From positions 1 to 64,000 of the forward strand of contig CAJTZM010000011.1 in the NCBI GenBank assembly GCA_910583935.1: a DNA stretch of 64,000 nucleotides, in the 5' to 3' direction. Under the pieces are notes generated by a model. The model was not told where the DNA came from. It was given only the letters and a program-made list of their open reading frames with translations, and ran no database searches. Source of the stretch: an uncultured Oscillospiraceae bacterium. Lineage in GTDB: Bacteria; Bacillota; Clostridia; Oscillospirales; Ruminococcaceae. Both the position numbers and the translations under genes were made by a program. Of the stretch, positions 55,586 to 62,996 are shown piece by piece (positions within the stretch are counted from its first letter, which is position 1; every line of letters starts with the position of its first letter).

Positions 55586-55880
55586 TTTCCTGCTCCTCCT
55601 TTTCATGCACTCGGCGGCGGACAATAACCAGCCGGCAGAGCACCACGACCATAATAAAGCTCAGCATGGCGTATACAATCGCCACGTCGATTAAAAAGGG
55701 CTCGTTTTTATAAACCGAAAGAATAGACAGAATGACGATAATCATGGTGCTGATCATATTGCCCGCCACCACACGGTCGGTGAAACGGGGGCCCTTGATC
55801 GCGCGGATCATACAGAAGAAAATCAGGACCGACAAAAAGATCACCGATCCCAACAAAAACACGCCGGTAAATTCCTTCAT
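55572..55880 (-). CDS. mrpF: MrpF subunit
   Basis: A 102-residue protein with three helices, MrpF signature CMIRAIKGPRFTDRVVAGNM and YKNEPFLIDVAIVYAMLSFI. It starts 3 nt after the mrpE stop and overlaps mrpG by 14 nt. Confidence 0.92.
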   Translation of the reverse strand: MKEFTGVFLLGSVIFLSVLIFFCMIRAIKGPRFTDRVVAGNMISTMIIVILSILSVYKNEPFLIDVAIVYAMLSFIMVVVLCRLVIVRRRVHEKEEQENGKR

Positions 55881-55883
55881 CTT

Positions 55884-56342
55884 TTAATCCTCCAGTTTTT
55901 TCAGCAAATGCATGAATTGAGAGTCATCTACATCCGACTGGCTGGCCGTATCCAGCGCGTGGACGCAAAACAGCTCGTGCTCACAAAATACCGTGATCGT
56001 CCCCGGGGTCAGGGTAATCGCATTCGCCAGGCCGACCCTGCCCAGATTGGTGGTCAAATCCGTATAAAAGAACACAAGCTTTGGATCGATTTCTTTTTTC
56101 GGTGAAAGAATTACGCCAATCACATGAAAGCTGGCTTTGACAATGTCCCGCAAAAGCACCAGCAGAAAGTGAAGAATCCCGCCGATTTTCTTTAAAAGCC
56201 GCCATTCCTTTTTGGGATCATAATCCAGCATTTTGATTGCAAACAGGTAAATCGCCCCGGAAATCACCAGGCCAAAAAGGCAGATCTCCAGCGTGATTTT
56301 TCCATTGAACAAAACCCACAGAGCAAAAAGCAGAACGAGCAT
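55884..56342 (-). CDS. mrpE: MrpE subunit
   Basis: First gene of the operon, 152 residues. Two N-terminal membrane helices and a conserved cytoplasmic part with LGRVGLANAITLTPGTITV (MrpE hallmark). GAGGTGG precedes ATG 56342. MrpE, F and G are accessory subunits needed for Mrp assembly. Confidence 0.9.
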   Translation of the reverse strand: MLVLLFALWVLFNGKITLEICLFGLVISGAIYLFAIKMLDYDPKKEWRLLKKIGGILHFLLVLLRDIVKASFHVIGVILSPKKEIDPKLVFFYTDLTTNLGRVGLANAITLTPGTITVFCEHELFCVHALDTASQSDVDDSQFMHLLKKLED

Positions 56343-56418
56343 CCAACCACCTCAACAACATTATTTTCCATATGCTTGCCATACCTATTTAATATGTATA
56401 TTGTAAGAAACCCAAATT

Positions 56419-56447
56419 ACTATATCACAAGCCTTGTAAAGTGGCAA
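56419..56447 (-). promoter_or_regulatory. Promoter of the Mrp operon
   Basis: On the minus strand TTGCCA (56447-56442), 17 nt, TATAGT (56424-56419), about 70 nt before mrpE. The spacer contains the inverted repeat ACAAG-C-CTTGT. The 56448-56652 stretch toward nhaC is AT-rich and contains another imperfect inverted repeat, TTCACA-8 nt-TGTGAA (56457-56476); no gene is present. Confidence 0.65.
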
Positions 56448-56652
56448 GCAAAAAGATTCACAACAAAACATGTGAAAAAAGCCTCTTTTTTATGAACAAA
56501 TAGTAAATTTCTATTTGCTGAATTGTATCCCTTTGAAAAGTAGATTTTTTTATGCCAAAACAATACAACATTTTTAAAAAATTGGAATTTTCCAGGTATT
56601 TAGCTGAAATCCAGTCTATTCCAAAAAAATGAATCAAATCCTGCAAATTGTA

Positions 56653-56681
56653 TTTACAAAGTTGTTTTATAATGTTATAAT
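56653..56681 (+). promoter_or_regulatory. Promoter of nhaC
   Basis: TTTACA (56653-56658), 17 nt, TATAAT (56676-56681), 59 nt before the nhaC ATG. Confidence 0.75.
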
Positions 56682-56739
56682 AACGCTGCTTTCATGCATC
56701 AAGCTGTTTTTCGTTTATTTTACCAAGGAGGCGTTCCTT

Positions 56740-58293
56740 ATGCAGGATGTAGGCGTCTGGTCGATAATCCCTCCGATTATCGCCATTGTTTTGGCGGTCA
56801 TCACAAAGGAAGTGATTTTTTCCCTGATCTGCGGCATTTTGTCCGGCACAGTGATTTATGTGCTGCACAACCAGTTATGCCTTATCGAGTGCTTTCCCAC
56901 CGCAATTGGCATTATGACCGAAAAGCTGGGTGAAAACGCCGCCATGATCGTGTTTCTCTCCCTTTTAGGCGGATTGGTGGCCGTTATCACCAAAGCCGGC
57001 GGCTCCAGCGCTTACGCCAGCTGGGCCCAGGGGCATTTTAAAAGCCCCCGGACCGCTCTGACCGCCACCGCCATCTTTTCCGCCTGCTTATTTTTAGACG
57101 ATTATTTTAACTGTATCACCAGCGGCACCGTCATGCACCCGGTGACCGACCGGTTTCGCATTTCCCGGGAAAAGCTTTCCTACATTGTGGATATGATGGC
57201 CGCCTCCATGGCGATTTTAGCGCCGGTTTCCTCCTGGGCGGCCTCGGTCATGTCCTATATTCCCGCAGAAGGCGGCGCTGGCGGCATGCAGGCTTTTTTG
57301 CGCGCCGCGCCCTTAAACTTTTACGCTGTCGGCACAATTTTTATGGTGTTTTGGATCTGCATCCGCAAAAAGGGGGACTATGGCCCGATGGCGGAGGCGG
57401 AGGCTCAGGCCCGCCGCTATGGCGTTCAAGACACAGAGCAGACGGAAAATGAAATCAGCCGGATGCAGACCTCCTCCAAAGGGCGCGTCTGGGATCTGGC
57501 CATCCCCATTGCGGCGCTGCTGGTTTTTTCGGTTCTCGCCATGCTGTACGTTGGCGGCTTCTGGTCTGAGGATCTGAGCCTGATCGAAGCGTTTGGCAAA
57601 ACCGACGCGCCTGCTGCTTTGGCGCTAGGCGGCGCCGGTGCTCTGCTTGTGGCCTTCTTTCTGTTTATTCCCCGCAGAATTATGCCCATGGCGGAATTTT
57701 TTAAGGCCTTTAACGACGGCGTAAAATCCATGGTCGGCGCAAGCGTCATCCTGACCCTGGCCTGGAGCATCAGCAGTGTCTGCCGCAGCTATTTGGGAAC
57801 CGGGGAATATGTGGCGCGAATTGTCCGCGATTCAGGTATTCCGGTGCCGCTTCTTCCCGCCATCGCCATGGTCGTGGCCGGGCTTTTGGCCTTTGCCACC
57901 GGCACTTCCTGGGGGACGTTCGGCATCCTGATCCCCATTGTCGTCACCATCTGCGACACCCTCGCCCCGGAGATGACGGTGCTGTCCTTGTCCGCCGTTC
58001 TGGCCGGTTCGGTTTTCGGCGACCAGATCTCCCCCATTTCCGACGTGGTCATCCTCTCCTCCACATCTTCGGGATGCGAGCTCATGCGCCATGTCATCAC
58101 CCAGATTCCCTATGCGCTTACGGTGGCCGGCTGCGCAGTCGCCGCCTATCTGGCCGCCGGTTTCTCGGTGGGACTGGGCTATTCGGTCTATCTACCCCTG
58201 TCCTTGGGTGTCTTCTTCCTGCTGCTTATCGCGGCGCTTTTTATTCTTCCCCGTCTTTTCCCAGGCAGAAGGGAAGAAATCGTTTCGGAATAA
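56740..58293 (+). CDS. nhaC: NhaC family Na+/H+ antiporter
   Basis: Single-subunit sodium/proton antiporter of 517 residues and about twelve membrane helices. It has SLLGGLVAVITKAGGSSAYASW, FLDDYFNCITSGTVMHPVTD, GTSWGTFGILIPI and GDQISPISDVVILSSTSSG, all typical of the NhaC clan. ATG 56740 follows AAGGAGG; the frame is open to 56629 without a site and overlaps the promoter. It is transcribed divergently from the Mrp operon, so sodium export is covered by two systems side by side. Confidence 0.92.
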   Translation: MQDVGVWSIIPPIIAIVLAVITKEVIFSLICGILSGTVIYVLHNQLCLIECFPTAIGIMTEKLGENAAMIVFLSLLGGLVAVITKAGGSSAYASWAQGHFKSPRTALTATAIFSACLFLDDYFNCITSGTVMHPVTDRFRISREKLSYIVDMMAASMAILAPVSSWAASVMSYIPAEGGAGGMQAFLRAAPLNFYAVGTIFMVFWICIRKKGDYGPMAEAEAQARRYGVQDTEQTENEISRMQTSSKGRVWDLAIPIAALLVFSVLAMLYVGGFWSEDLSLIEAFGKTDAPAALALGGAGALLVAFFLFIPRRIMPMAEFFKAFNDGVKSMVGASVILTLAWSISSVCRSYLGTGEYVARIVRDSGIPVPLLPAIAMVVAGLLAFATGTSWGTFGILIPIVVTICDTLAPEMTVLSLSAVLAGSVFGDQISPISDVVILSSTSSGCELMRHVITQIPYALTVAGCAVAAYLAAGFSVGLGYSVYLPLSLGVFFLLLIAALFILPRLFPGRREEIVSE

Positions 58294-58324
58294 GCCAGAC
58301 TGCAAAAGAATCGTTTCACAAAAA

Positions 58325-58357
58325 AGTTTGCTCCACAACCGGAGCAGACTTTTTTTG
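58325..58357 (+). terminator. Terminator of nhaC
   Basis: AGTTTGCTCC (58325-58334) pairs with GGAGCAGACT (58341-58350, one G-T pair), followed by TTTTTT. Confidence 0.85.
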
Positions 58358-58439
58358 TCGGCGCTGTCTATTTTTTCGTTAAACTATATGAATTTCGAGT
58401 ACTATAATTTATGTTTTTGTCAATTCGGTCAGGACTTTA

Positions 58440-58468
58440 TTTACAAAAAGCATGATATCTGATAGAAT
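58440..58468 (+). promoter_or_regulatory. Promoter of patB leader
   Basis: TTTACA (58440-58445), 17 nt, TAGAAT (58463-58468). The predicted RNA start near 58475 falls five nt before a perfect 30-bp palindrome. Confidence 0.75.
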
Positions 58469-58479
58469 TTATGATGGTT

Positions 58480-58537
58480 GGTATGAAAAAGCCATGGCTT
58501 TTTCATACCTCTGCCAGCAAAGCTGGCAGAGTATTTT
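58480..58537 (+). promoter_or_regulatory. Perfect 30-bp palindrome plus terminator-like hairpin in patB leader
   Basis: Positions 58480-58494 and 58495-58509 are exact reverse complements (arm GGTATGAAAAAGCCA). Directly behind it TCTGCCAGC (58510-58518) pairs with GCTGGCAGA (58522-58530) and is followed by GTATTTTT. At the DNA level the first element could be an operator spanning the start of transcription; in RNA the two hairpins form a stacked pair of which the second looks like an attenuator. The patB start is about 93 nt farther on. What senses the signal is not visible. Confidence 0.6.
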
Positions 58538-58629
58538 TCGCCGCGGCCGATTTCCCCATTCCATCGCTTTTCGGCCGTCGCAGGCAAAAAACGAAAGCCC
58601 TGATATTTAAGAAAGGTCGTGTCAAAAAA

Positions 58630-59835
58630 ATGGGAAAATATGATTTTAATAAGGTGTGGGAGCGCGTTGGCCGCAACGCCATTAAATGGGATGCAAATCC
58701 CTTAGCGCCGCGCGAGATGGATCCCAAATTCACCCCGCTGCCCATGTGGATTGCAGATATGGATTTTGCCACCGCCCCTTCGGTTGTAGGCGCTATGCAG
58801 GAGCGGCTCAATCATCCGCTGTTCGGCTACTACGGCGATCCGGACCGCTACTACAACGCCATTTTTAAATGGCAGAGAGAACGCTTTGGCGTGACCGGCC
58901 TGACCAAAGAAAACATTGGCTATGAAAACGGTGTACTGGGCGGCGTTGCGGCTGTGCTGCATACCTTTACCAAGCCTGGCGACCCGATCCTGGTCCACTC
59001 CCCCACCTATGTGGGCTTTACCGGCGTTCTCAAAAACAACGAGATGGACATCGTTTCCTCCCCGCTCAAGCAGGATGAAAATGGCGTTTACCGCATGGAT
59101 TTTGCGGATATGGAGAAAAAGATTGTAGAAAAGGGCATCCGTGTCGCGATTTTCTGCAATCCCCATAACCCCACCGGCCGCGTCTGGACCAAGGAGGAGA
59201 TCAGCGACTATATTGATCTGATGGGCAAGCACGGCGTCACCGTCATTTCCGACGAGATCTGGGCCGACTTTATGATCGGCGAGGGCAAAAAGCATATCCC
59301 CACCCAGTCCGTATCTGATTTGGCGAAACGGATCACCTGCGCGTTTTACGCGCCCTCCAAAACCTTCAATCTGGCGGGTTTGGTCGGCTCTTACCACGTG
59401 ATCTACCGCCAGGATCTGCGGGAACAGATTCTGCATACGGAATCTCTGTCCCACTACAACAGCCACAACATCATGTCCACCTACGCGCTCATTGGCGGCT
59501 ACGAGGACGGCGCCGAATGGGTCGATGAGTTGTGTGCCCATATCCGCGGCAATATGCAATACTGTGCGGATTATTGTGTGCGTCATTTCCATGGCGTAAA
59601 ATTCACAGTCAACGAAGGCTGCTATGTGGCCCTGATGGACTGCGGCGAGTGGCTCAAGGAAACCGGCAAGACCATGGACGATATGCTGGATGACATGGCG
59701 CGTTGCGGCGTATTGGTCAGCGACGGACGCGCTTTCCACGCCGACACCCATGTGCGCATCAACTTCGCCTGCCCTCGTCAGACCGTCGAGCAGATGATGG
59801 ATCGTCTGGACAAATACGTTTTTAATAAAAAATAA
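58630..59835 (+). CDS. patB: PLP-dependent aminotransferase, MalY/PatB cystathionine beta-lyase type
   Basis: Class I aminotransferase-fold enzyme of 401 residues. The MalY/PatB group cleaves C-S bonds of cystathionine or Cys derivatives. Motifs are TPLPMWIADMDFATAP near the start, NPHNPTGRVW, SDEIWADF (Asp of the cofactor site) and APSKTFNLAGL with the PLP-binding Lys. ATG 58630 has GAAAGG 13 nt upstream, a rather long gap; the frame is open to 58471 but would run through the palindromic leader. The leader suggests regulated expression. Confidence 0.9.
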   Translation: MGKYDFNKVWERVGRNAIKWDANPLAPREMDPKFTPLPMWIADMDFATAPSVVGAMQERLNHPLFGYYGDPDRYYNAIFKWQRERFGVTGLTKENIGYENGVLGGVAAVLHTFTKPGDPILVHSPTYVGFTGVLKNNEMDIVSSPLKQDENGVYRMDFADMEKKIVEKGIRVAIFCNPHNPTGRVWTKEEISDYIDLMGKHGVTVISDEIWADFMIGEGKKHIPTQSVSDLAKRITCAFYAPSKTFNLAGLVGSYHVIYRQDLREQILHTESLSHYNSHNIMSTYALIGGYEDGAEWVDELCAHIRGNMQYCADYCVRHFHGVKFTVNEGCYVALMDCGEWLKETGKTMDDMLDDMARCGVLVSDGRAFHADTHVRINFACPRQTVEQMMDRLDKYVFNKK

Positions 59836-59906
59836 TCTTAGGCGGATTTTGGAAGACTTTGCACTGGAAAGCTACGAAAGTCATCCAAAAAATGTGAATC
59901 CGTTTT

Positions 59907-59937
59907 ATATAGCCATGGGAATCCCCCATGGCTATAT
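59907..59937 (+). terminator. Hairpin after patB
   Basis: A 13-bp stem (59907-59919 with 59925-59937) lies about 70 nt behind the patB stop. The tail is only moderately T-rich. The following 59938-60082 contains no gene. Confidence 0.6.
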
Positions 59938-60082
59938 TCTCATGGCGCAGACGCTTCAAAAAAGAAGTCCACCTACAGGACGCCTGGAAAAAGATCGTTC
60001 CCCTATTCTTTTCTTAATAGCCAAAAATCCGGTTTCTTTTTGTCTATTATGTAGAATATTCTCTGATGATCCTTTTCGAATC

Positions 60083-60111
60083 TAGACATTTTTGGGATTT
60101 CGCGTTATAAT
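60083..60111 (+). promoter_or_regulatory. Promoter of the small membrane peptide
   Basis: TAGACA (60083-60088), 17 nt, TATAAT (60106-60111), 48 nt before the ATG at 60159. Confidence 0.8.
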
Positions 60112-60158
60112 GACAAATAGTAAACCATCGTATTTTTACCATACAGGAGGTATGACAA

Positions 60159-60239
60159 ATGACCCTTTGGGAAAAAGCCTGGCCGATTCTTCTGGTTTTT
60201 GGCGTTCTTGCTTTGATTTTCGTTGCTTCCGCCCATTAG
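60159..60239 (+). CDS. 26-residue membrane peptide
   Basis: A short frame from ATG 60159 to TAG 60237-60239 with a full AGGAGG site 8 nt upstream, its own promoter and its own terminator behind it, so it is very likely translated. The peptide begins MTLWEKAWPILLV and is nearly all one membrane helix, ending VASAH. It shares about 17 of its 26 residues with the start of the 234-residue protein encoded 122 nt downstream. It is too short for routine gene calling. Role unknown: it could be a duplicate remnant, a regulator or a partner of the larger protein. Confidence 0.75.
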   Translation: MTLWEKAWPILLVFGVLALIFVASAH

Positions 60240-60302
60240 CCGCTGGCAAAGGGTAACCGGTTTCTTTGTTGCTTGACGCAATGGCCGACAAGGATGCTGC
60301 AG

Positions 60303-60338
60303 AAAGAGGTCGCCGCAAAAAACGGTCGACCTCTTTTT
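60303..60338 (+). terminator. Terminator between the peptide and the larger gene
   Basis: AAAGAGGTCG (60303-60312) pairs with CGACCTCTTT (60327-60336), followed by TTT. It separates the two genes, so transcription of the larger gene likely depends on read-through or a weak promoter. Confidence 0.8.
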
Positions 60339-60360
60339 TGTCCACAGAGGAGGAAATTTT

Positions 60361-61065
60361 ATGAAGCTTTGGGAAAAAATATGGCCTGTTTTGCTGGTGT
60401 TGGGCGTGCTGGGCGCGATTTTCGGCGTGTCCGCCTATTCGGGCAGCCATAAAACCCAGGAACAGATCCTCCATCAACAGGACGTGATCAACAACCATTC
60501 CGGGGGCGGCCTTGTTCCTATGGGCAAGCCGGTCATTTATCTGTACCCGGAGGAAAAAACGCAGGTTGCGGTAAAGCTGGACTGCAAAGGGGAGCTGACC
60601 TTTACCTATCCGGACTATGGGGATGGCTGGCAGGTCACCGCCATGCCGGACGGCACCTTATACGACAATCGGGACGGGCGGGAATACTCCTACCTGTTCT
60701 GGGAGGGCGTCAGCCCCGGCTCGTATGACTTCTCCCATGGCTTTGTGGTCAAGGGCGAGGATACCCGGGAATTCTTGCAGGAAAAACTGGCATTTCTCGG
60801 TCTGACCCCACGGGAATACAACGAGTTTATTGTCTATTGGCTTCCGCAGATGCAGAATAACCCTTACAACCTGATCGCTTTCCAGAAAGAAGCCTACACC
60901 GAACTGGCCAAGCTGGAAATCACTCCAAGGCCGGACAGTCTTTTGCGGGTGTTTATGGCCTACCAGCCTTTGGAAGAGCCGATGGAGATTGAGCCGCAGC
61001 AGCTGGAGCCCTTTGTCCGCGAGGGGTTCGCCGTTGTGGAGTGGGGCGGTGCTTTGATAGAGTAG
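60361..61065 (+). CDS. Membrane-anchored protein with KPVIYLYPE motif
   Basis: A 234-residue protein with one N-terminal membrane helix (about residues 7-25, beginning MKLWEKIWPVLLVLG) and an extracytoplasmic domain. The motif GKPVIYLYPEEKTQVAVKL, then FTYPDYGDGW and LFWEGVSPG, recur in many uncharacterised bacterial proteins; I know no assigned function. GGAGGAAA precedes ATG 60361. Its first 25 residues nearly repeat the upstream 26-residue peptide, suggesting a common membrane anchor or a duplication. The last gene before the convergent lsa gene. Confidence 0.7.
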   Translation: MKLWEKIWPVLLVLGVLGAIFGVSAYSGSHKTQEQILHQQDVINNHSGGGLVPMGKPVIYLYPEEKTQVAVKLDCKGELTFTYPDYGDGWQVTAMPDGTLYDNRDGREYSYLFWEGVSPGSYDFSHGFVVKGEDTREFLQEKLAFLGLTPREYNEFIVYWLPQMQNNPYNLIAFQKEAYTELAKLEITPRPDSLLRVFMAYQPLEEPMEIEPQQLEPFVREGFAVVEWGGALIE

Positions 61066-61133
61066 ACGCTGCAGCCATGGCAGATGAAATTCGTTTATTG
61101 GAAAAAATGTATCCATTTAAATCGGCAGCTTGC

Positions 61134-61167
61134 AAAAAAACCGGCGGTACAAACCGCCGGTTTTTTT
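61134..61167. terminator. Bidirectional terminator
   Basis: Seven A plus CCGGCGG (61134-61147) pair with CCGCCGG plus seven T (61154-61167), a 14-bp symmetric stem. It serves the larger membrane protein gene and the convergent ABC-F gene. Confidence 0.95.
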
Positions 61168-61229
61168 GGTTCTATGCATCGTCCCATTTTAAAATAGAGA
61201 TGATTTTATCCCGCTTTGACTGGATGTCC

Positions 61230-62690
61230 TTATAAATCGATGACTCGGGTGGCAATTTTTTCCGAAAAGGCTTGGTCGTGCTCCACAAACAACAGCGTCG
61301 GCTGAAAATCCAGGATCAGCTGTTCAATCTGCATACGGGAAAACAAGTCAATGTAATTGAGCGGCTCGTCCCACAGATACAGGTGCGCCCTTTGGCACAA
61401 ACTCTTTGCCAGCAGCACCTTTTTCTTTTGACCAGCGCTTAAAAACTCCATCGGCTGATCAAACTGGGACCGGGAAAAATCCAGCTTACGCAAAATCGCT
61501 TTAAAGAGACTTTCGTCCAGCCCCTCCTGCCGGATTAAATCTCGCAGGTCCCCCTGCAAAAAGGAAGCGTCCTGTGAAACCGAAGAGAGGACGAGCCCCT
61601 TGGGAAGCAGCAGCTTCCCGCTGGACTGCAAAGGCTCCCCCTGGATCAGCCGCAGCAACGTTGATTTGCCACATCCGTTTTTCCCCCGCAGCGCAATCCG
61701 CTCCCCTCGCCGGATGGAAAAGGTCTGGGGGCCAAAGACCTTTTTTTCCTCATAGAAAACAGAGACTTCTTCTAACCGGACCAGCAAATCAGCATGGTAC
61801 AAAAGGGGATGGATCGTCAGAGAATCGGCCGTTTCCAAATTCTTCAAAAGCTTTCCCTTCTCCTCGGCGGCCTTTTCCCTTCTGGACTCCACCGCTTTGG
61901 CCCGCTTCATCATTTTGGCGGCTTTATGGCCTACATAGCCTTTATCCGCCGCGCCAGTTTTACTTTGCTCCACCCGATCCGACCAATTGGCCTTCTGCCG
62001 GGCCGACTGGTCCAGCCGGCGTATTTCTCCCTTTAAACGCTGATTCTGCTCCAGCTCCGCGCGGTCCTGCCGAAGCTTATTCTCCCACCAGGAGGTAAAA
62101 TTCCCCCTTTGCAGCTGGATATCTGCCCGGTTGATGGAAAGAACATGGTCTACGCATAAATCCAGGAAGGCCCGGTCGTGAGACGCCAAGATAAACCCCC
62201 TTTTTCCCGCTAGGTAGTTTCCCAGCAGCTGCCGTCCCACCGCGTCCAGATGGTTAGTCGGCTCGTCGATCAAAAGAAAGTGATTTTCGTTTAGAAAAAG
62301 CGCGGCCAGCAGCACCTTTGTCCGTTCTCCATAGCTCAGCGTGTCAAAAGGCCGGTAAAGGACCTGTTCATCCACCTGCAAAAGCGTCAGCTCCCGCAGC
62401 AGACGCCAATACACATATTCTCCGCACACCATATCCACGACCGACAGCGTATCTGCCGACGGGTCCGGCGGGGAGAATGGGAAGTAATCAAAATCCACGC
62501 TGGAAGCAATCTCCCCTTCATAGGGCTCCTTGCCCATCAAAAGCTTCAAAAGGGTGGTTTTCCCCCGTCCATTGCGTCCAATCAGCCCCAGCCGCCAGTT
62601 GGTATCCAACGAAAGGGACACGTCCTCGAAGATCATCGTATAGCTGCCTTCATACCCAAAATGCAGGTGACTGACAGATAGTAAACTCAA
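61230..62690 (-). CDS. ABC-F ribosomal protection protein, Lsa type
   Basis: Twin-ATPase without membrane helices that removes antibiotics (in this group lincosamides, pleuromutilins, streptogramin A) from the ribosome. The 486-residue protein has Walker A GRNGRGKTT, signature LSYGERTKV and FLLIDEPTNHLD, a linker of about 80 residues rich in Lys/Arg/Glu, then GKNGCGKST, LSAGQKKKV and LYLWDEPLNYID. The start is TTG 62690 with AGGAGG 8 nt upstream; the larger open frame up to 62786 lies in the regulatory leader. Resistance itself is inferred from the family. Downstream of a MerR gene and behind a leader-peptide attenuator. Confidence 0.88.
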   Translation of the reverse strand: MSLLSVSHLHFGYEGSYTMIFEDVSLSLDTNWRLGLIGRNGRGKTTLLKLLMGKEPYEGEIASSVDFDYFPFSPPDPSADTLSVVDMVCGEYVYWRLLRELTLLQVDEQVLYRPFDTLSYGERTKVLLAALFLNENHFLLIDEPTNHLDAVGRQLLGNYLAGKRGFILASHDRAFLDLCVDHVLSINRADIQLQRGNFTSWWENKLRQDRAELEQNQRLKGEIRRLDQSARQKANWSDRVEQSKTGAADKGYVGHKAAKMMKRAKAVESRREKAAEEKGKLLKNLETADSLTIHPLLYHADLLVRLEEVSVFYEEKKVFGPQTFSIRRGERIALRGKNGCGKSTLLRLIQGEPLQSSGKLLLPKGLVLSSVSQDASFLQGDLRDLIRQEGLDESLFKAILRKLDFSRSQFDQPMEFLSAGQKKKVLLAKSLCQRAHLYLWDEPLNYIDLFSRMQIEQLILDFQPTLLFVEHDQAFSEKIATRVIDL

Positions 62691-62716
62691 TATACATTCC
62701 TCCTGTGACAAAGCAG

Positions 62717-62748
62717 AAAAAGAGCTGCAAGAAAGATACTTGCAGCTC
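62717..62748 (-). terminator. Attenuator terminator of the lsa-type gene
   Basis: On the minus strand GAGCTGCAAG (62748-62739) pairs with CTTGCAGCTC (62731-62722), followed by TTTTT (62721-62717). It lies about 27 nt before the gene's TTG start. Confidence 0.9.
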
Positions 62749-62826
62749 GGCTTAAAGCAGTATAAAGAAAAGATTTCTCCAGGCAAAAGAGCGGAGAATT
62801 TCTTTTCGTTATCGTAAAGCGCAATC

Positions 62827-62839
62827 TCTTTCTTGCAGC
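62827..62839 (-). promoter_or_regulatory. Antiterminator segment
   Basis: GCTGCAAGAAAGA on the minus strand is fully complementary (13 of 13) to the terminator's descending arm region at 62724-62736, and also to the leader reading frame at 62895-62904 (10 of 10). It is therefore the switch element: held by the leader it permits termination; released, it captures the terminator's second arm. Confidence 0.85.
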
Positions 62840-62889
62840 AGGCAACTCAAATACAGCGGCAAAACCGCCGTTTTCAGCGCCTGACGAAA

Positions 62890-62913
62890 CTATTTGCAAG
62901 AAAGCTTACGCAT
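62890..62913 (-). CDS. Seven-residue leader peptide MRKLSCK
   Basis: ATG 62913 to TAG 62890-62892 encodes MRKLSCK, with GGAGAGG about six nt upstream and a promoter close by. The codons for Leu-Ser-Cys contain the segment CTTTCTTGCA, which pairs with the antiterminator. A drug-stalled ribosome on this frame would free the antiterminator. This design is known for other antibiotic-resistance leaders; the peptide sequence was recognised here from the DNA alone. Confidence 0.85.
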   Translation of the reverse strand: MRKLSCK

Positions 62914-62944
62914 CCTATCCTCTCCAATCCTTGTTTTCTTTTAA

Positions 62945-62973
62945 AAGATAGCATATATAACGCTTTTTGTCAA
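62945..62973 (-). promoter_or_regulatory. Promoter of the lsa-type operon
   Basis: On the minus strand TTGACA (62973-62968), 17 nt, TATCTT (62950-62945). RNA would start near 62938, 25 nt before the leader peptide. Confidence 0.8.
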
Positions 62974-62996
62974 CCGGCTCCAGCCTGCCAAATACG

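Noticed and set aside
56457..56476. A possible Rex site between Mrp and nhaC (TTCACA-8 nt-TGTGAA)
   Set aside because: The half-sites point the wrong way relative to a Rex operator (TTGTGA-TCACAA type) and the spacing is not that of Rex.
58471..58629. A 53-codon N-terminal extension of patB
   Set aside because: It would translate the palindromic leader and terminator-like hairpin; the conserved protein starts at MGKYDFNKVW.
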